The notes beneath the pieces are model-generated. The model searched no databases and was not told the origin of the DNA. It saw only the letters and a program-made list of their open reading frames with translations. This document shows, piece after piece, positions 11,734-23,313 of a stretch of 64,000 nt of DNA. Position numbers and translations under genes: made by a program. Origin of the DNA: Vitrella brassicaformis (lineage: Eukaryota; Sar; Vitrellaceae); contig CDMY01000531.1 of NCBI GenBank assembly GCA_001179505.1, positions 1-64,000 on the forward strand, given 5' to 3'. The number at the start of each line of letters is the position of its first letter. Positions within the stretch are counted from its first letter, which is position 1.

Positions 11734-12446
11734 ACGTGCCGATTCCGTCGATCCATCCATGTCGAAATGCGGGCATGGCTGTGTCTGTCGGTCGGTCTGC
11801 GAGACGAGACGAGGCGAGTGATGGCGAGTTGGGGGCGGGTGCGGTTGGCTGGTGGCTTTTGGTTGGTTGATTGATTGATGAATGAATGGATGGTGCTGCC
11901 ACGGCTGCATTTATGGGTTGTCTTGTGTTGCGAGAACGAATGAGTGAGCGAGCGAGTGTATTTGTGAGGCGAGATTGGTGCCACTGAGCGTGTGTGCTGC
12001 TTGTGTCGTGGTGCGAGTTCGTGTCGCTTCATCAGCGGGGGTGACATGTTCCCTTCAGCTCCTTTACCAGGAGAGCGGAGGGGTGCGTGGCAGCGCCGCT
12101 GATGAACTGTCGCGAGCTCTCGATGCGTCACCCACACACACACAGCCGGAGTTGTGTGTCTGTGGGAATGTGTGTATGAGAGACTGCAATTCGCTTCGCT
12201 TGTAGACACGTGCGTGTGCATGACAAGATGAGCTCTGTGTAGGTAGGTATGTTGAACCAGTCCACCACTGTGTTGGCCAGTCAGTGATATCGCCGATGGT
12301 CCGTCCACACACAAACGCTACGCACACTAGTCACAACACAGACACACACATAAGGCCACCCTCCCTCATGTGGACGTGCAGCTACACAAAGACATACACA
12401 CATACACACATACACACACGAGAAACGATCCATCCAGAGAGACTAG
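11734..12446. other. convergent 3' region
   Basis: About 0.7 kb between the ends of the acidic-protein gene and the SPAG1-like gene. It has GATT/GAAT-type microsatellites near 11865-11890 and (CA)n near 12130-12420. No frame looks protein-coding. Confidence 0.55.
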
Positions 12447-14028
12447 CTACCGGCCGGCGATGGCCGTGGCGGCTATGCCCATGTGTGCGGCCTTGCCCTC
12501 CACCGATCTGGCCACTTGCGAGTCGCCCAGGCGTGTGAGCAGCGACCGGAAGTGACCCAGCTCCGACGAACTCAGCATCTTAAACTGAACTGACGCCTGC
12601 ACACACACGCACACACAACACAGGAGGTCAGCACACGTCCGTGTGTGTGTGTGTTTGTGTGTGGCTGTCTGTCTGAGACCTGGTAAGTGCTGAGTAGGGC
12701 GTCGAGGAGCCCCGCCACCTGCTCGTGTGTCATCTTCTCCCCCTCTGTCCTCTCTGTGTCCTCTGTCATCCGCTTGAGGATTTCGGCGAGCAGGTCGGGC
12801 TCGATCGACGACTTGACAAACGCCTGACCGACCGACGGAGGGAGGGAGGGAGGGAGGAAGCATAGCAGACACGGTGGGTGGATGGATGGTGCGTCCGCGT
12901 GTTATAAGCTACCTACCCTTTTGATGGCATCAGGCGTGACGCGCTGCCGCAGATACCGGGCCTGCTCATCGGGATGGTGCCTGTCAACATGGATGGATGG
13001 ATGGATGGAACCATATTAGTGCGTTTATTCACTTGAGTGAGTTCCACACTCGCTGCAGCTCGTATGCGCTCCGTGGGGGGTTCGGGGGCACAGGAGGGAC
13101 CGCCAGCTTGGACAAACGAAGCGCACTAGTGGCCTGCACACGCACACGGGAGCACACACACATAGACACGTGAGCATCAATGTCACAGCTGGACAGAGGT
13201 CTGTTCGGTGGAGACCTGTGTCCTGGCCGAGACTGCCCTGCGTTTGTCCTGCTGCTCGACGATTTGTTTGAGTATGTTGGCTTTGAGCTCGACGGCCTCC
13301 CTGCTCTCGACCTTCCTGGCCACGTGGTAGTCTACCACTGTCTGAACCTGGGCGTGTGACACACATGAACAATCCATCCATCCACACATCCCTCGGCGGC
13401 CGACAGGCGGACTGCTTACTGTCTTGAGGGCCTCGTCGAGCTTCCCCGCACCTTGGCGGCTCATCGCAACGGCACACCTGACACCATACAAACACACGCA
13501 TATACTCGCACCCATGATGCGCTGCATCAGATTCCTGCCTGCCTGCCTGCCTGCCTCACTTGTATGCGGCCTTGATGTTGTCGGGATTGACCTCGAAGGC
13601 CCTGCGGCCGTCCCGTTCGGCATCCTCCCACCGCTCCAGCTTCAGGAAGGCCTGCGACCGGTTGCTGTAGAGAAAGGACAAGAGCTTCGTACCCTCAGAC
13701 ACAGGAGGGCTCGTGGGGGCGGTGGTGGGTTCCTCGACGCCCGGCACTTTGCCCGCCCTGATGAGGAGAGGGGAAGGGCGTGGTCATGTGTGTGACGTGT
13801 TGTGATGGTTGCCCGCCTCCACTCTGCCCACCCACTCCCTTACTCGCACAGGTCGATGCATTCAGAGAACCACTGAACGGCCTCGTCGATGTTGCCCCGC
13901 ATGAAGGCCTCGTTACCCTTGTTCTTGCCCTCAGCGAGCCCCTCAAGCGTCGCTGACACGCGGCCAGAACCCTCCTCCTCTCTCTCTGCACCATTCACCA
14001 TGGTGGTCTCTGCTCGCGCGTCCACTGC

Positions 14029-14059
<31 letters not shown>

Positions 14060-16241
14060 TGGGTGTGTTGGTCTTGCTCTTCTGTGTCGCTGTCGGTTTC
14101 GTCCTCGACAATGACCATGCGCTTGCTGCCCGGTTTGGTAGTGGTGGTGGTGGATGAGGGAGCTGCATCGACTGGTGGCTGCGGTGGCTGTGGCTGGGGG
14201 ACTGGTGCTGCCGGGGGCGGTGCTGGTGCTGGTGTTGGTGGTTTGGCTTTGCTCTGCCGCCGTGCCCTGTCGGCGTCGTCTTCCTCGTATATCTCCTCTA
14301 TCATGACCCTGTTGGTGTGCAAACAGACAGACACGCAGATATCCATCGACACCCACGGCATGAAGGGTCTCGCACCATATCATCTCGCTCACCTGTTGTC
14401 GTGGTATGCGGTGGTGGTGCTGGGTGCAGCCGACGGCATCTTGAGGCCCTCGGGGAAGAAGTCGCTCTCCCCTTCGCCCTGCTCTTCGCTGCCTCTGGGG
14501 ATGGCCACGTCGTGCATTCCCTTGCTCTTGCTCGTGCTGCTGCCGTTGCTGGTGGGAGGGATGGGCTTCAGGCTGGCCCCGCCCCTCTCCCTCTCCCTCT
14601 CCCTCTCCCTCTCCTTGGGTGACTGCTCGGGTGCCTGCTCTTCGCCCTTTTTCTGCCGCTCCAGCGCCTGCAGCCAACAACACGGGTATGGTTTCCTCGC
14701 TCTCTCTTCCGTCTGCATTTGGGTGTTGTCGTCACCTTTTGCGCGGCGTCGAGGTCTTCCTTGAGCTCCTTGAGGTTGGGCTCACGGTCGAGCGCCTTGC
14801 GGAAATCCTTCACCGCATCGCCATATAGACCTAGCAACATCCGGGCCTTGCCACTGACATACAACACACCACACCGCACATACAGCACACCACATCGGGC
14901 CTCTTTTGTGGGTTCTTCTGGCTGGCCTTTGTCGGCTCACCGCCTGTGCATGGCCTTGGTGTATGTGGGGTCGATGGCGAGTGCGCTCTGGCAGTCCTCC
15001 AGCGCCTCAGGAGCCTTCTTCTGCCTGCACACAGGCACACGCCCACACGCGTGAATCCAGCGAGTCAGACCGCCATGTGTATCGGTCTGTCTGTCTCACT
15101 TGAGGTAGACGAGCGCTCGGTTGCAGAATGCGGCAGCGGCGTTGTCGGACTCCTTGTCGAGACTCAGCGACCTGCCGTAGCACTCAGCCGCCTCCTGCAG
15201 ACAGACAGACAGACAGACAGACAGGAAGCGCCTGTCAGGTCAGGTGAGTTCGCTTCTCTGTTGCTCACGTCAAGGTCTCCAGCTTTGAAGGCCTCGTTGC
15301 CCTTCTTCCGCTCATGCTCGGCCGTGAGCTTCCGGTCCCTCTCTGACAGATGCTGATACTGACTGGGAATCGGATTGCAAACCTGAAAACTCACACACGA
15401 AACACAGGTGTGGTGTGCGCGGCGCAGCCACTGATCCATCGCCCCGGCCGATATCGGTACCTCCGATTTGGTGCCATTGAGCACGTCGCTGTGGCCTGCG
15501 GCTTCCTTTGACGCATCCTCGTGTGCCTCCACCTGTCCACCAAAACACCACACACGCTCCATCCATCCATTCATTCTCTTCATTCAGCCCACATCAGCTC
15601 ACATCGAATTTGTCCCATGCGGCATAGTAGTCCTTGATGGTCTTGCCGTCGCGAGCCATCGGCTTGGCCGCCGCGCCGCCCTTCCGCCCACCGCCGCCAG
15701 CACCAGCAGCGCCCTCATCCGTCGCCTCGGCTTCCCGTTGGTCGTCTGTCGGTTCCCTCGCCGGCCGGGTCGTCGTCAAGTGTGACGCCCGGGGCGGCGG
15801 TCGGTCCTGTGACGATACACACAGCAGAGGAGGGTGAAGGCTGTCTGTCTGTCTGTGGGGGTACCTGAAATGCAGCGTCGATGGACAAGTGAGATCTGGT
15901 CTGCTCGGCGAAATTCCTCTTGCTCTCCTCTGTCCATTGGTAGATGTCCTCGGTGGCCGCCGCAATCTCCTCTCGAGTAGGCTCGGCGAACTGACGCATG
16001 CATGACACGGAGCATCACATATGCACATCTGCCTGTGGATGGACGCATCCATGAAGTTATTGGTCACCGTTTTGGTGCAGGTAGGGTCCAGATCTCCGAG
16101 TTTGATGCGGCATTTCTTGAGCAGGTCCGTGTAGACGCTGCCGTCGTCCTCGAGCGCCTTGATCCAGGTCTTGAGTTTTCGAGGGTCCTCGCACTCATCC
16201 ACCGCCTCAAAGGTGATGTCCTCCAGACGCACACCCGACAT
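12447..16241 (-). CDS. SPAG1: SPAG1/RPAP3-like TPR co-chaperone
   Basis: About 15 short exons read right to left from ATG 16241 to TAG 12447. The order matches the SPAG1/RPAP3 family: an N-terminal helical region, the signature AWDKFDVEAHEDA, a first TPR block (KKGNEAFKAGDLD ... AFCNRALVYLK ... ALAIDPTYTKAMHRR), a long charged and Pro/Gln-rich linker, a second TPR block (KNKGNEAFMRGNIDEA ... FLYSNRSQAFLKLERW), and a C-terminal RPAP3_C domain (PRSAYELQRVWNSLK onward). SPAG1 binds HSP70/HSP90 and, with R2TP partners, preassembles axonemal dynein arms in the cytoplasm. RPAP3 does related work on polymerases and PIKKs. The duplicated TPRs plus the WDKFDV motif favour SPAG1, implying a flagellated stage. 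Splice phases agree at every junction I checked. It is head-to-head with the MORN gene, 217 nt away. Confidence 0.82.
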
Positions 16242-16458
16242 ACTGGTCCGGACTCCCAGCAGTAGCGGTTTCGTGAAAGCACCCTAGGCCTTCGCAAGCT
16301 GAGAAACGGCCAATAGCGAAAGGTATGCCGCGATGAAGCAACCTGACTCAACACAACCGACGTTTCTTTCTTTGGCTTTCATATCTCTCACCCCATCTGC
16401 CGACGAACCTGCTGCCTTTCCCCCTGGTCTTTCCCCAAGCTTACCAGAGACAAACTAA

Positions 16459-17607
16459 ATGGAGGAGCTGACAAGACAGCTGGATTCCTGCCAGCAGCGG
16501 CTAGTCGAGGAACTCGCCAAAGAGCGGGATGAGCTGAAGGCTGAGCGTGATCATTACAAGGCAAGGCTGGAGGTCGCAGAGGAGCGCAATCGACAGACGG
16601 AGATCTACATCAATGAGCGACTGGACAAGGCAGAAGACCGCATCAAGGCCCTCGAAGGCAAGCCGGCACTCAGCCCTCACGCCCCTCACACCATCGTGTG
16701 GGCGGGCGGTGAGTACTATGGCCGTCTTTGCGACGGCGTTCCTGATGGCAGTGGGCTGCTGCGGACACTGGACGGCTGCCACAAGCTGTATGACGGAGAA
16801 TGGAAGGCGGGCAAGCGTGAGGGTGACGGCATGAGCTACTTCGACACCAACAGCCAAAGCAAACCCAACCCACTGAAGTATCGTGGCCAGTGGAAGGAGG
16901 ACCACTGCCACGGCCACGGCATCGGCTATCACGCCGCTGGCAGGGTATTGTACGATGGCCAGTGGAAGAATGGCCAACACGACGGGCAGGGCACCTACCA
17001 CCAGATCGCATTCGTCTATGGTTTCTACACGGGCGGGTGGGTGGCTGGCGAGATGCATGGCCAGGGCGAGATGACGAACTACACATCGCGTCAAGACGGG
17101 AAATGGCAGCGCTACTCCGGTGCAACTCTCAACGGCCAGCGTCACGGCAGGGGCAAGCTTGAACAGCTCCTTCAGGGTGGCGTCTGGATCTGGGAGTACG
17201 AGGGGCAGTGGGTGGAGGGGAACCGGTGCGGCCAAGGGACGGCCTATTGGCTGAAGGAAGACGGCAAATGCTGCTATGAGGGAGAATGGGCCGATGATAT
17301 GATGCACGGCAAAGGGAAGGCCTTCGATAATAGCGGTGCTACTGTGTTATTCGATGGCGAGTGGCGGCAGGGGAGGTTGCACGCTGGAGTGTTCTTGCCC
17401 GATGACTCCCCAGTGTCGTGGAAGGCGGGGCAGAGGATTTCAAGTGCCGTCAGGAAGAAGCTGGAGAAGTTATGTGGCGAGACTCCTGACTGGCTGCCCG
17501 AAGCTGAGCCGGATGGCCAGACACAGACACGAGGAGGCTTGGCATCTGGCCAGACACGAGGAGGCTTGGCATCTCTGCTCCGGCCGAACTATACACACAT
17601 GCAGTGA
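16459..17607 (+). CDS. MORN-repeat protein with N-terminal coiled coil
   Basis: Single exon, 382 aa. Residues 1-70 form a charged coiled coil (ELAKERDELKAERDHYKARL). Seven or more MORN repeats follow, for example YDGEWKAGKREGDG, YRGQWKEDHCHGHG, YDGQWKNGQHDGQG, YEGQWVEGNRCGQG and FDGEWRQGRLHAG. MORN repeats form elongated beta structures used as scaffolds at membranes and at the alveolate pellicle, basal complex and flagellar apparatus. No kinase or PIP-kinase domain is attached. The C-terminus carries a small tandem duplication (GGLASGQTRGGLAS) from a roughly 30-nt DNA repeat at about 17517-17575. The absence of introns contrasts with most neighbours. Confidence 0.85.
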   Translation: MEELTRQLDSCQQRLVEELAKERDELKAERDHYKARLEVAEERNRQTEIYINERLDKAEDRIKALEGKPALSPHAPHTIVWAGGEYYGRLCDGVPDGSGLLRTLDGCHKLYDGEWKAGKREGDGMSYFDTNSQSKPNPLKYRGQWKEDHCHGHGIGYHAAGRVLYDGQWKNGQHDGQGTYHQIAFVYGFYTGGWVAGEMHGQGEMTNYTSRQDGKWQRYSGATLNGQRHGRGKLEQLLQGGVWIWEYEGQWVEGNRCGQGTAYWLKEDGKCCYEGEWADDMMHGKGKAFDNSGATVLFDGEWRQGRLHAGVFLPDDSPVSWKAGQRISSAVRKKLEKLCGETPDWLPEAEPDGQTQTRGGLASGQTRGGLASLLRPNYTHMQ

Positions 17608-18003
17608 GTGATGCGTGAGATCGTACAGCTGAGTTGCATCCTGTCCTTCGATGTGTGTCATATGGTGTAGTGTATCCCTGACAATCTTCGTGTGCGTCTG
17701 CGTGGTGTGTTTGTGTGAGTGTCTCTTGTCGGTAGGCAGTGAATTTTATCTGTGCGCTGGGCTCTGGTGCCGTGATTTCGTTAATGGAGGCAGACAAAGA
17801 CCCATTGAGAGCGAGCAGAGCGTGTGATCGGGAGTATTTGATGTATGTTCAGAACAGTCAGAACAGCGAAGAAATGCATGATTCAGTGCAAGGAGAAGCA
17901 TCGAACCATGGCCGCACCGCACTTGCGCCACACAAGCTATACAAGCACGCCACACCTGTGTCGCTATCTTACCCTTAACCACTGCGCGAAACGATCGGCT
18001 TGT

Positions 18004-18012
18004 GCGAGCTTA
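18004..18012 (-). promoter_or_regulatory. promoter-like motif upstream of the Pro-rich leader gene
   Basis: TAAGCTCGC read on the minus strand, 84 nt before ATG 18097. One of the repeated upstream motifs of this window; function inferred from position. Confidence 0.4.
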
Positions 18013-18096
18013 GGGAAAGAAGGGGCGCGATTTTCTTCACTCTTTTGGAGGAGCTGTGAGCTCGATCTCATCGCGGAGAGCGCACCACCAAACGAG

Positions 18097-19110
18097 ATGA
18101 AGATGCCGAGCTGGTCCCTGGCGGCGTCTTTCATCCCCGTGCTGTTGGCACTCGTGCAGCTCCGCGTTCACTCCATGTCTGTGAGGCGTCCACACTCGGC
18201 ATTCATCCCTTCGCCAATGGAGAGGCAAGTGATGCAGAGGAGGCAAAACGGACTGACGCGGGCGAACGTGGAGCCGTCAGAGAGGAGAAGGCGGCACGTC
18301 CTCCCCGCATCACCAGCATCCAGACGCGGCAGATTCGATGAGGTGGCGGCTTCGGCGTTCCTGCTGTTCGGCGGACTCTCGATGACTCCCGCAGCTGCTG
18401 ATGCCGCGACAGGTGGAAGGGGCGGAGGCAGACCTTCTGGATCGTCGGCGGGCCGGTCATCAAGTGCTGGGCGGAGCGCCTCGGCGGGCAAGGCCAGCTC
18501 CGGCGCAGCACGGAGCGTCAGCCCGAAGGCGGCTGCGCCAGAGCCCTCGCGGACGCCATCTTCCCCTCCGCGGCCATCTGCTGAAAAGACGCCCTCTTCG
18601 TCGAGCCGGCCACCGTCTGAGAGTGAGTCGAGCATCAGCAGAAGCGAGAAGCTGAGGGAGGACACCAAGTCGGCAGAGCAGAAGTACCAAGAGCTACTCA
18701 AGAGCGACTCGTTCGGTCCAAAGAAGAGCGCCACCACGCCCTTACCGGCAGCCCCTGGAGGCGGTGCAGCACCCGCACCGGCGGCCCCTGCCCCTGCAGC
18801 CCCGGCCGCTCCCCCCTCCGGCCCTACCAACATCTATGTGCAGCCTGCCCCGACAGTGACCTACTTCGGCGGCCCATCCTTTTTCCCTTTCTGGGGGCCG
18901 CCAGCGCCTGTGTTCCCCATCCCCGTCCCTGTGCCCGTGCCTGCGCCTCAGCCAAGGTGAGTGGACGGACGGAGTGGCAAGACAGACAGACAGACAGACG
19001 GACGGACAGTGGGCCGCTGGCGCATGTGATAATGGGCTCATGTGTGTGTCTTCAGCGTTCGTGTTGAAGAAAACATCATAGTGCGGAATGTGACGGTCGA
19101 CACGCGCTGA
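18097..19110 (+). CDS. Pro/Ser/Ala-rich protein with a two- or three-part organelle leader
   Basis: Two exons, 18097-18956 and 19056-19110, give 304 aa. The start ATG was chosen because an ER-type signal peptide follows directly (SLAASFIPVLLALVQLRVHS). Next comes an Arg/Ser/Pro-rich stretch without acidic residues, as in a plastid transit peptide. A second hydrophobic segment then ends in a possible signal-peptidase site (ASAFLLFGGLSMTPAAADAA), resembling a thylakoid-transfer domain. The mature part is low-complexity: a Ser/Ala/Gly region, a charged helix (KLREDTKSAEQKYQELLKS), Ala-Pro repeats, and a hydrophobic Pro-rich end rich in valine. I recognise no domain. A secreted or integral membrane surface protein is the alternative reading. 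Confidence 0.7.
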
Positions 19111-19378
19111 GGAGACAGGAGTGTGTGCACGCCAGTACGTAGCGTCTTGGTCGTCCTGTGCAGTGCTCTTTCATGCCTAGCGCTCATGCAGTAGCTACTC
19201 TTGACTCTCTGTGCAGTCTGTGTCGAATTCACCCCGTGTGGTATATCGCAGTTGTGCTGGTCTGTTCTGGGCGGTTTTGCAGCCGAGTTTTTGGACACGT
19301 GAGGTGGATTGGGCGAGGTGATTGATGGTCCTGAATGATGTGAATTTCTGTCCTGCAGTGTGTTTACAAACCAACTTC

Positions 19379-19387
19379 TTAGCTCGC
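19379..19387 (+). promoter_or_regulatory. TTAGCTCGC motif upstream of the coiled-coil gene
   Basis: Exact 9-mer, 72 nt upstream of ATG 19460, same strand as the gene. Confidence 0.45.
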
Positions 19388-19459
19388 GCAATTCCCTTCC
19401 CTCCCCTCGCGCGTGGCTCCTTCCCCGACCCACACAGACACAGTCTTCCACATTGAGTG

Positions 19460-20853
19460 ATGCGTTCTCGTGTCACTTCCAAGCTGATTGGCGCCGGCTC
19501 GTTCAACTTGGGGTGAGTATTGCCGAGCCCTCCGTTCGAATTCTGCCCAGGCAGATTGCCCTTCGAGACAACAAGCTGACCATGACGATGTCGCCGAGGC
19601 ACAGCGCCCTGCTGTCCACCACACGCAAAACAACCAACGAAGCCACTGCGGTAAGGGCCCGGACCGTGCCCCCACGAGCAGCTCATGGGGGAAGGGCAAT
19701 GTTACAGCCATATGACCATGGTTTTTCATCTCTGTAGGCGTTTGCGAGTCGCCATCGACCGGAGGAGGTCAACAAGTTCCTCGAGCAATGCGGATGGTTT
19801 GCTCTGCTCACTCGCCTGGCGCAGATTGAGAGAAGGTGAGAGGACCGGACGGCATGTGTCATGGTGGAACTCTGCACTGCGATTGGTGCTTGTGCTCGCG
19901 TAGGATATCTGACCTTGAGCGCGACGACGGTCGGCTGCGAACATCAAAGCAGCAAGATGAGGACATCTTCTCGAGGATGGAGAGGCAGAAGGAACTCATT
20001 GAGGTAGTAAGCCGGCCTACCATACCACTGCTGCGCACACCGTCGATCCGTCCGCGTCTCACCCAGGATGCGAAAGGCCTGCTGAACCGCAAGACAGTCG
20101 AGTATCGAGAGGAGATGACTGAACTGCACAGACAAGAGATGCAGAGAGGTGAGTGGGAGAGGCGTGGGCAAAACAAATGAGCGTGCCTTTTCCGTCTTGC
20201 TCTCGCGCAGACTTGAAAGAGATAGCGTCGCTGCCTGACGACGTCATCTCCAGAAACGTCAAACGAGCGTGAGCAACGCAACGCAACGCAACGCGCCCCT
20301 GTCGGCATGGCTGTGTGTGGTGTTGGCATTGGCTGAAGTCTGAAGAAGTTCAAGTCCAACATGCGCACCAGGCGCGTCTCTCTCGACATTGCCAACAAGA
20401 AAATCAATGAATGGAGCCTGCCGCAGGTCCGCACGATGCCTCGATGTCGATCGACCCGATAGCCTCTGCTGTTGTCGTGTCTCTGTCTCTGCAGCTGATA
20501 AAGGAGGTCAAAGAGTCTCGAAAGAGGGCCCGCAGCATTGCGTCAATGACCCTCAGGCAAAGCCTCATGTCCGAAAGCTCACCAGGTCTGCAGTCGACTC
20601 ATCTACCGAACAGAGCGCCGTGTGTATCCCTCCGATTCTGTTCTGTGTCTGCTCAGGTCACCGGCCGACGATTGCCGGCAGGAAGGCGACCAATCCCAAG
20701 CCGTCTGCCCCCCTAATTGAAGCGCCTGTTGCGCTGGCTGTTGGTGATGAGGGCACGCCCTCGCGAAGCCCCCAGCCGCCGTCGTCCTCTGCGAGCGGGC
20801 CGCACCCGCCCCTGTCGCCCAGATCTCAGAGACCCTCGGTCACCCCGAGATGA
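19460..20853 (+). CDS. unknown charged coiled-coil protein
   Basis: Nine exons: 19460-19512, 19551-19650, 19738-19835, 19904-20003, 20067-20148, 20211-20268, 20339-20426, 20495-20585, 20657-20853. Their sum is 867 nt, 288 aa, and every junction agrees in phase. The core (about 70-210) is helical and charged: RHRPEEVNKFLEQCGWF, LLTRLAQIERRISDLERDD, NRKTVEYREEMTELHRQEM, DLKEIASLPDDVISRNVKR. The last 70 residues are Pro/Ser-rich and basic. No catalytic motif or membrane segment is visible. It looks like a small structural or adaptor protein. I do not recognise a family. Confidence 0.72.
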
Positions 20854-21247
20854 ATGATATTGGGAGGGGGGGGGAAGGTCAGGCAAAGAGGGATGCAGGG
20901 ATGGAGCAGAGGTGAATGTGTTGGCGGCGGTGTTTCGACAGGTCGGTTTGTTGTGAGGGGTTGTTGTTTTGTTTTGCTCAATGTGAGTAGCGCGGCGAGA
21001 CCACTGTTCTTCTTTCTTCTCTGGCGAGAGATGCATGGCATGGCGTGTGGCCTTCCTTGGTGTGTGTGGTCTGGCCAACGAAGTTGGATCATTCGAAGCG
21101 AACGACAAGTATCCATGCACTCCTTCAACAACATGAGTGTATGTTTCCACGAGAAATGTATGTATGCACCGTCTCAATCACTATCTACACCTCTCCCCAA
21201 CAGACAGATCCACCCCTTCCTTCCTCTCCCTTGTGTCTGTGTGTGGT

Positions 21248-21791
21248 TTAGTCCTCCACAGCGGGTGGTGACACGGGCAGAGATGTCTGTGGTGTTGCGA
21301 AGTCTGCCGCCAGCCGCCTAGTCCACTCTGCGAGTGCCGCCAACGGGCTGTCTCCCTCATCCTTGGGAGGGAGGGGGAAACCCGACGGCTGCTTGCTCAC
21401 CTCGCGCATTGTGGCCATGAATGTGCGGATGGCATTCTCGGCCTCCGTCGCCCGACGCTCGAGAGACGCAAACTGCAGCAGCATGGAACGGGGGGTGAGA
21501 GAGGAAGGGATGAGAGATCTGACGTGTGGATCTGTCGTAGGGATCACCTGCTCCGCATATTGGCCATTCAGCTCCTCCACGGCGCGAGGCACATTAGGCG
21601 GAAGGCACATTAGGCGCTTATAGTACCGCAACTCCTGCACAAACAGAAACAAAGTCGCTGCAGAAATGAACGCCCCCCTCTTGCCGTGGTGCATCCCCCA
21701 GCCTCACCTGCCTAAAGGCCTCCTCAGCGACGGGACGCTCCTTCAATGCAGCACGAAGCTCTTTGTACTCCTTCATGAAGCTGCTGCTCAT
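21248..21791 (-). CDS. small unknown helical protein
   Basis: Three exons, 21791-21708, 21634-21548 and 21472-21248, all joined in phase 0, give 131 aa. The protein is predominantly helical: MKEYKELRAALKERP, FRQELRYYKRLMCLPPNV, EELNGQYAEQFASLERRA, ENAIRTFMATMREVS, then a Pro-rich tail. Size and composition resemble a small complex subunit, but I cannot assign it. The start lies 137 nt from the start of the first RING-CH gene on the other strand. Confidence 0.7.
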
Positions 21792-21928
21792 CCGAACTGG
21801 CCTTCCTCGCCGTCAACGTGGCGCTGCCTACAGCTACAAGGCGGGCGCCCATTTGGGGAGAGCTGCGTTTACAAGGCAGCGTAAATACGGGTGACGGGTC
21901 GCGCCCCGCCTGAGTTTGAGGATTGAGG

Positions 21929-22942
21929 ATGGAGGGCGCTTCCTGTTTCATTTGTTTGGGCGGCCCGGACGAAGGCAAACTCGAGAAGCCGTGCAGATGC
22001 CGTACCTCGCACCGCAGCTGCCTCGACACGTGGCGCAAGCAGAGTGAGAAAGAATGCCACTGGACGGATTGAATGGAACAAAGAGCACACACGGTGGCTT
22101 ATGTATGCCGTCTACAGGCAAGGACCCCACCCGCTGTGAGATCTGCCAGAGGTGATGGATGCGTCACAAAAAAAACAACAAATCCATCCATCCATCCATC
22201 GTGTGTTGTATCCTTCCTGCAGTGTGTACCTGACCGTCGCATCGCTCACCGTGGCGCTTCCGTCGGTGTCCGAGGTGCTGCGGTTCATGGTCTTCCGCCT
22301 GGCATACCCCATCATCTGCGTGTTGCTGCTGCTGTACATTCCCGTGCCCGAGCAGCCCGTGGCGACGGAGCTCAGCTGCATCGACGCCGTCAAGATTTGC
22401 AACGACTTGATGCACCACCCCAACCCGGCCGTGCACTCCCCGTGGGCAAAGATCTGCCTTCCCTTCAACTACGACGCGTATCATGCCAGATACGAGAAGG
22501 GGACTGCCCATGGAATCAAGGAGGTCATCAGAGGCCGGGCTCTCGTCCCGCCCAGGCGACTGCGCGGCGTCCTGATGGACCTTGCAGTCAAATGGGCCCT
22601 CCCAGTACGTCTTTACGCATTCCAATGGATGGATACCCACCGTCATTGTCACTTCCTTTTGTGCTGCTTGTGTATGTTGTCGGTGCCGTGCAGGAGTTCG
22701 TCATCCTGTTTGCATCGCTGTGGCTCTTCAAGGCACTCGCCGAGGTCGCCCCCCAGCTGCCCAACCCCATCTGGCACATCATGACCATTCGCAGGCTGTT
22801 CCACGGCGTGCCGCACATGCAGTGCTACCTCTATTGGCACCATGCGGCCCGGTTGGGCATCTCTGGCATCTCGCTGTTCCTTCTGCTCACTGCCATACGC
22901 ATCGCGCTGGATCTTGCGATGACTGAAATGGGGGTGCAGTGA
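21929..22942 (+). CDS. RING-CH (MARCH-type) membrane E3 ligase, copy 1
   Basis: Four exons, 21929-22043, 22118-22151, 22223-22604 and 22694-22942, give 259 aa. The first two exons encode a RING-variant finger with the C4HC3 order: CFIC, then PCRC, then HRSCLDTW, then CEICQ. RING-CH proteins bind E2 enzymes and ubiquitinate membrane proteins. Two or more hydrophobic segments follow (LAYPIICVLLLLYIPV; EFVILFASLWLF; GISGISLFLLLTAI), placing it in a membrane with the finger in the cytosol. A conserved soluble loop between them carries ELSCIDAVKICND. The gene is followed 371 nt later by a paralogue with the same intron positions and phases. Confidence 0.85.
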
Positions 22943-23313
22943 GAAGGCAGGTGCAACCAATGGTCCCGCGACAGACAGACAGACAGACAGACAGACAGAG
23001 GCGCCAACACTCAATGCTAAATCGAGTGCATTGATGAGACCCAGAGCAACATGACTGACACACGTATGGCCATCAACACACCATGAATGTCCATGGATGC
23101 AGCACCATGTACTGTGTGTGCGTCTTGAAAAATGGCATGACATCGATCTCAGAAGGGAATATGTATAGGGCAGCTGGGCCCGCAGGATCATCGATCAAAG
23201 TCAGAAAACGCGCCGCCCAAGTGTCATCTTATGGCACCAGCGACAAAACGTCTGTGTTTACATCATCACCACCGTAATAACTGGAGTCTAACGCTAGAAA
23301 GGTGTTTCTTGTG
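22943..23313. other. spacer between tandem RING-CH genes
   Basis: 371 nt with a (CAGA)n microsatellite near 22972-22998. No coding segment is seen. The part before 23314 probably holds the promoter of copy 2, but lacks the TTAGCTCGC-type motif. Confidence 0.5.

Noticed and set aside
13889-14764. Plus-strand frame of 291 codons with poly-Cys and poly-Leu
   Set aside because: Antisense of Gln- and Glu/Arg-repeat coding exons of the SPAG1-like gene.
16501-17307. Minus-strand frame of 268 codons
   Set aside because: Exact antisense of the MORN gene, whose repeats are unambiguous.
22972-22998. Regular CAGA/CTGT, CATC and CGAA repeats as a CRISPR-like array
   Set aside because: Tetranucleotide microsatellites without spacers; they recur throughout introns and gaps.
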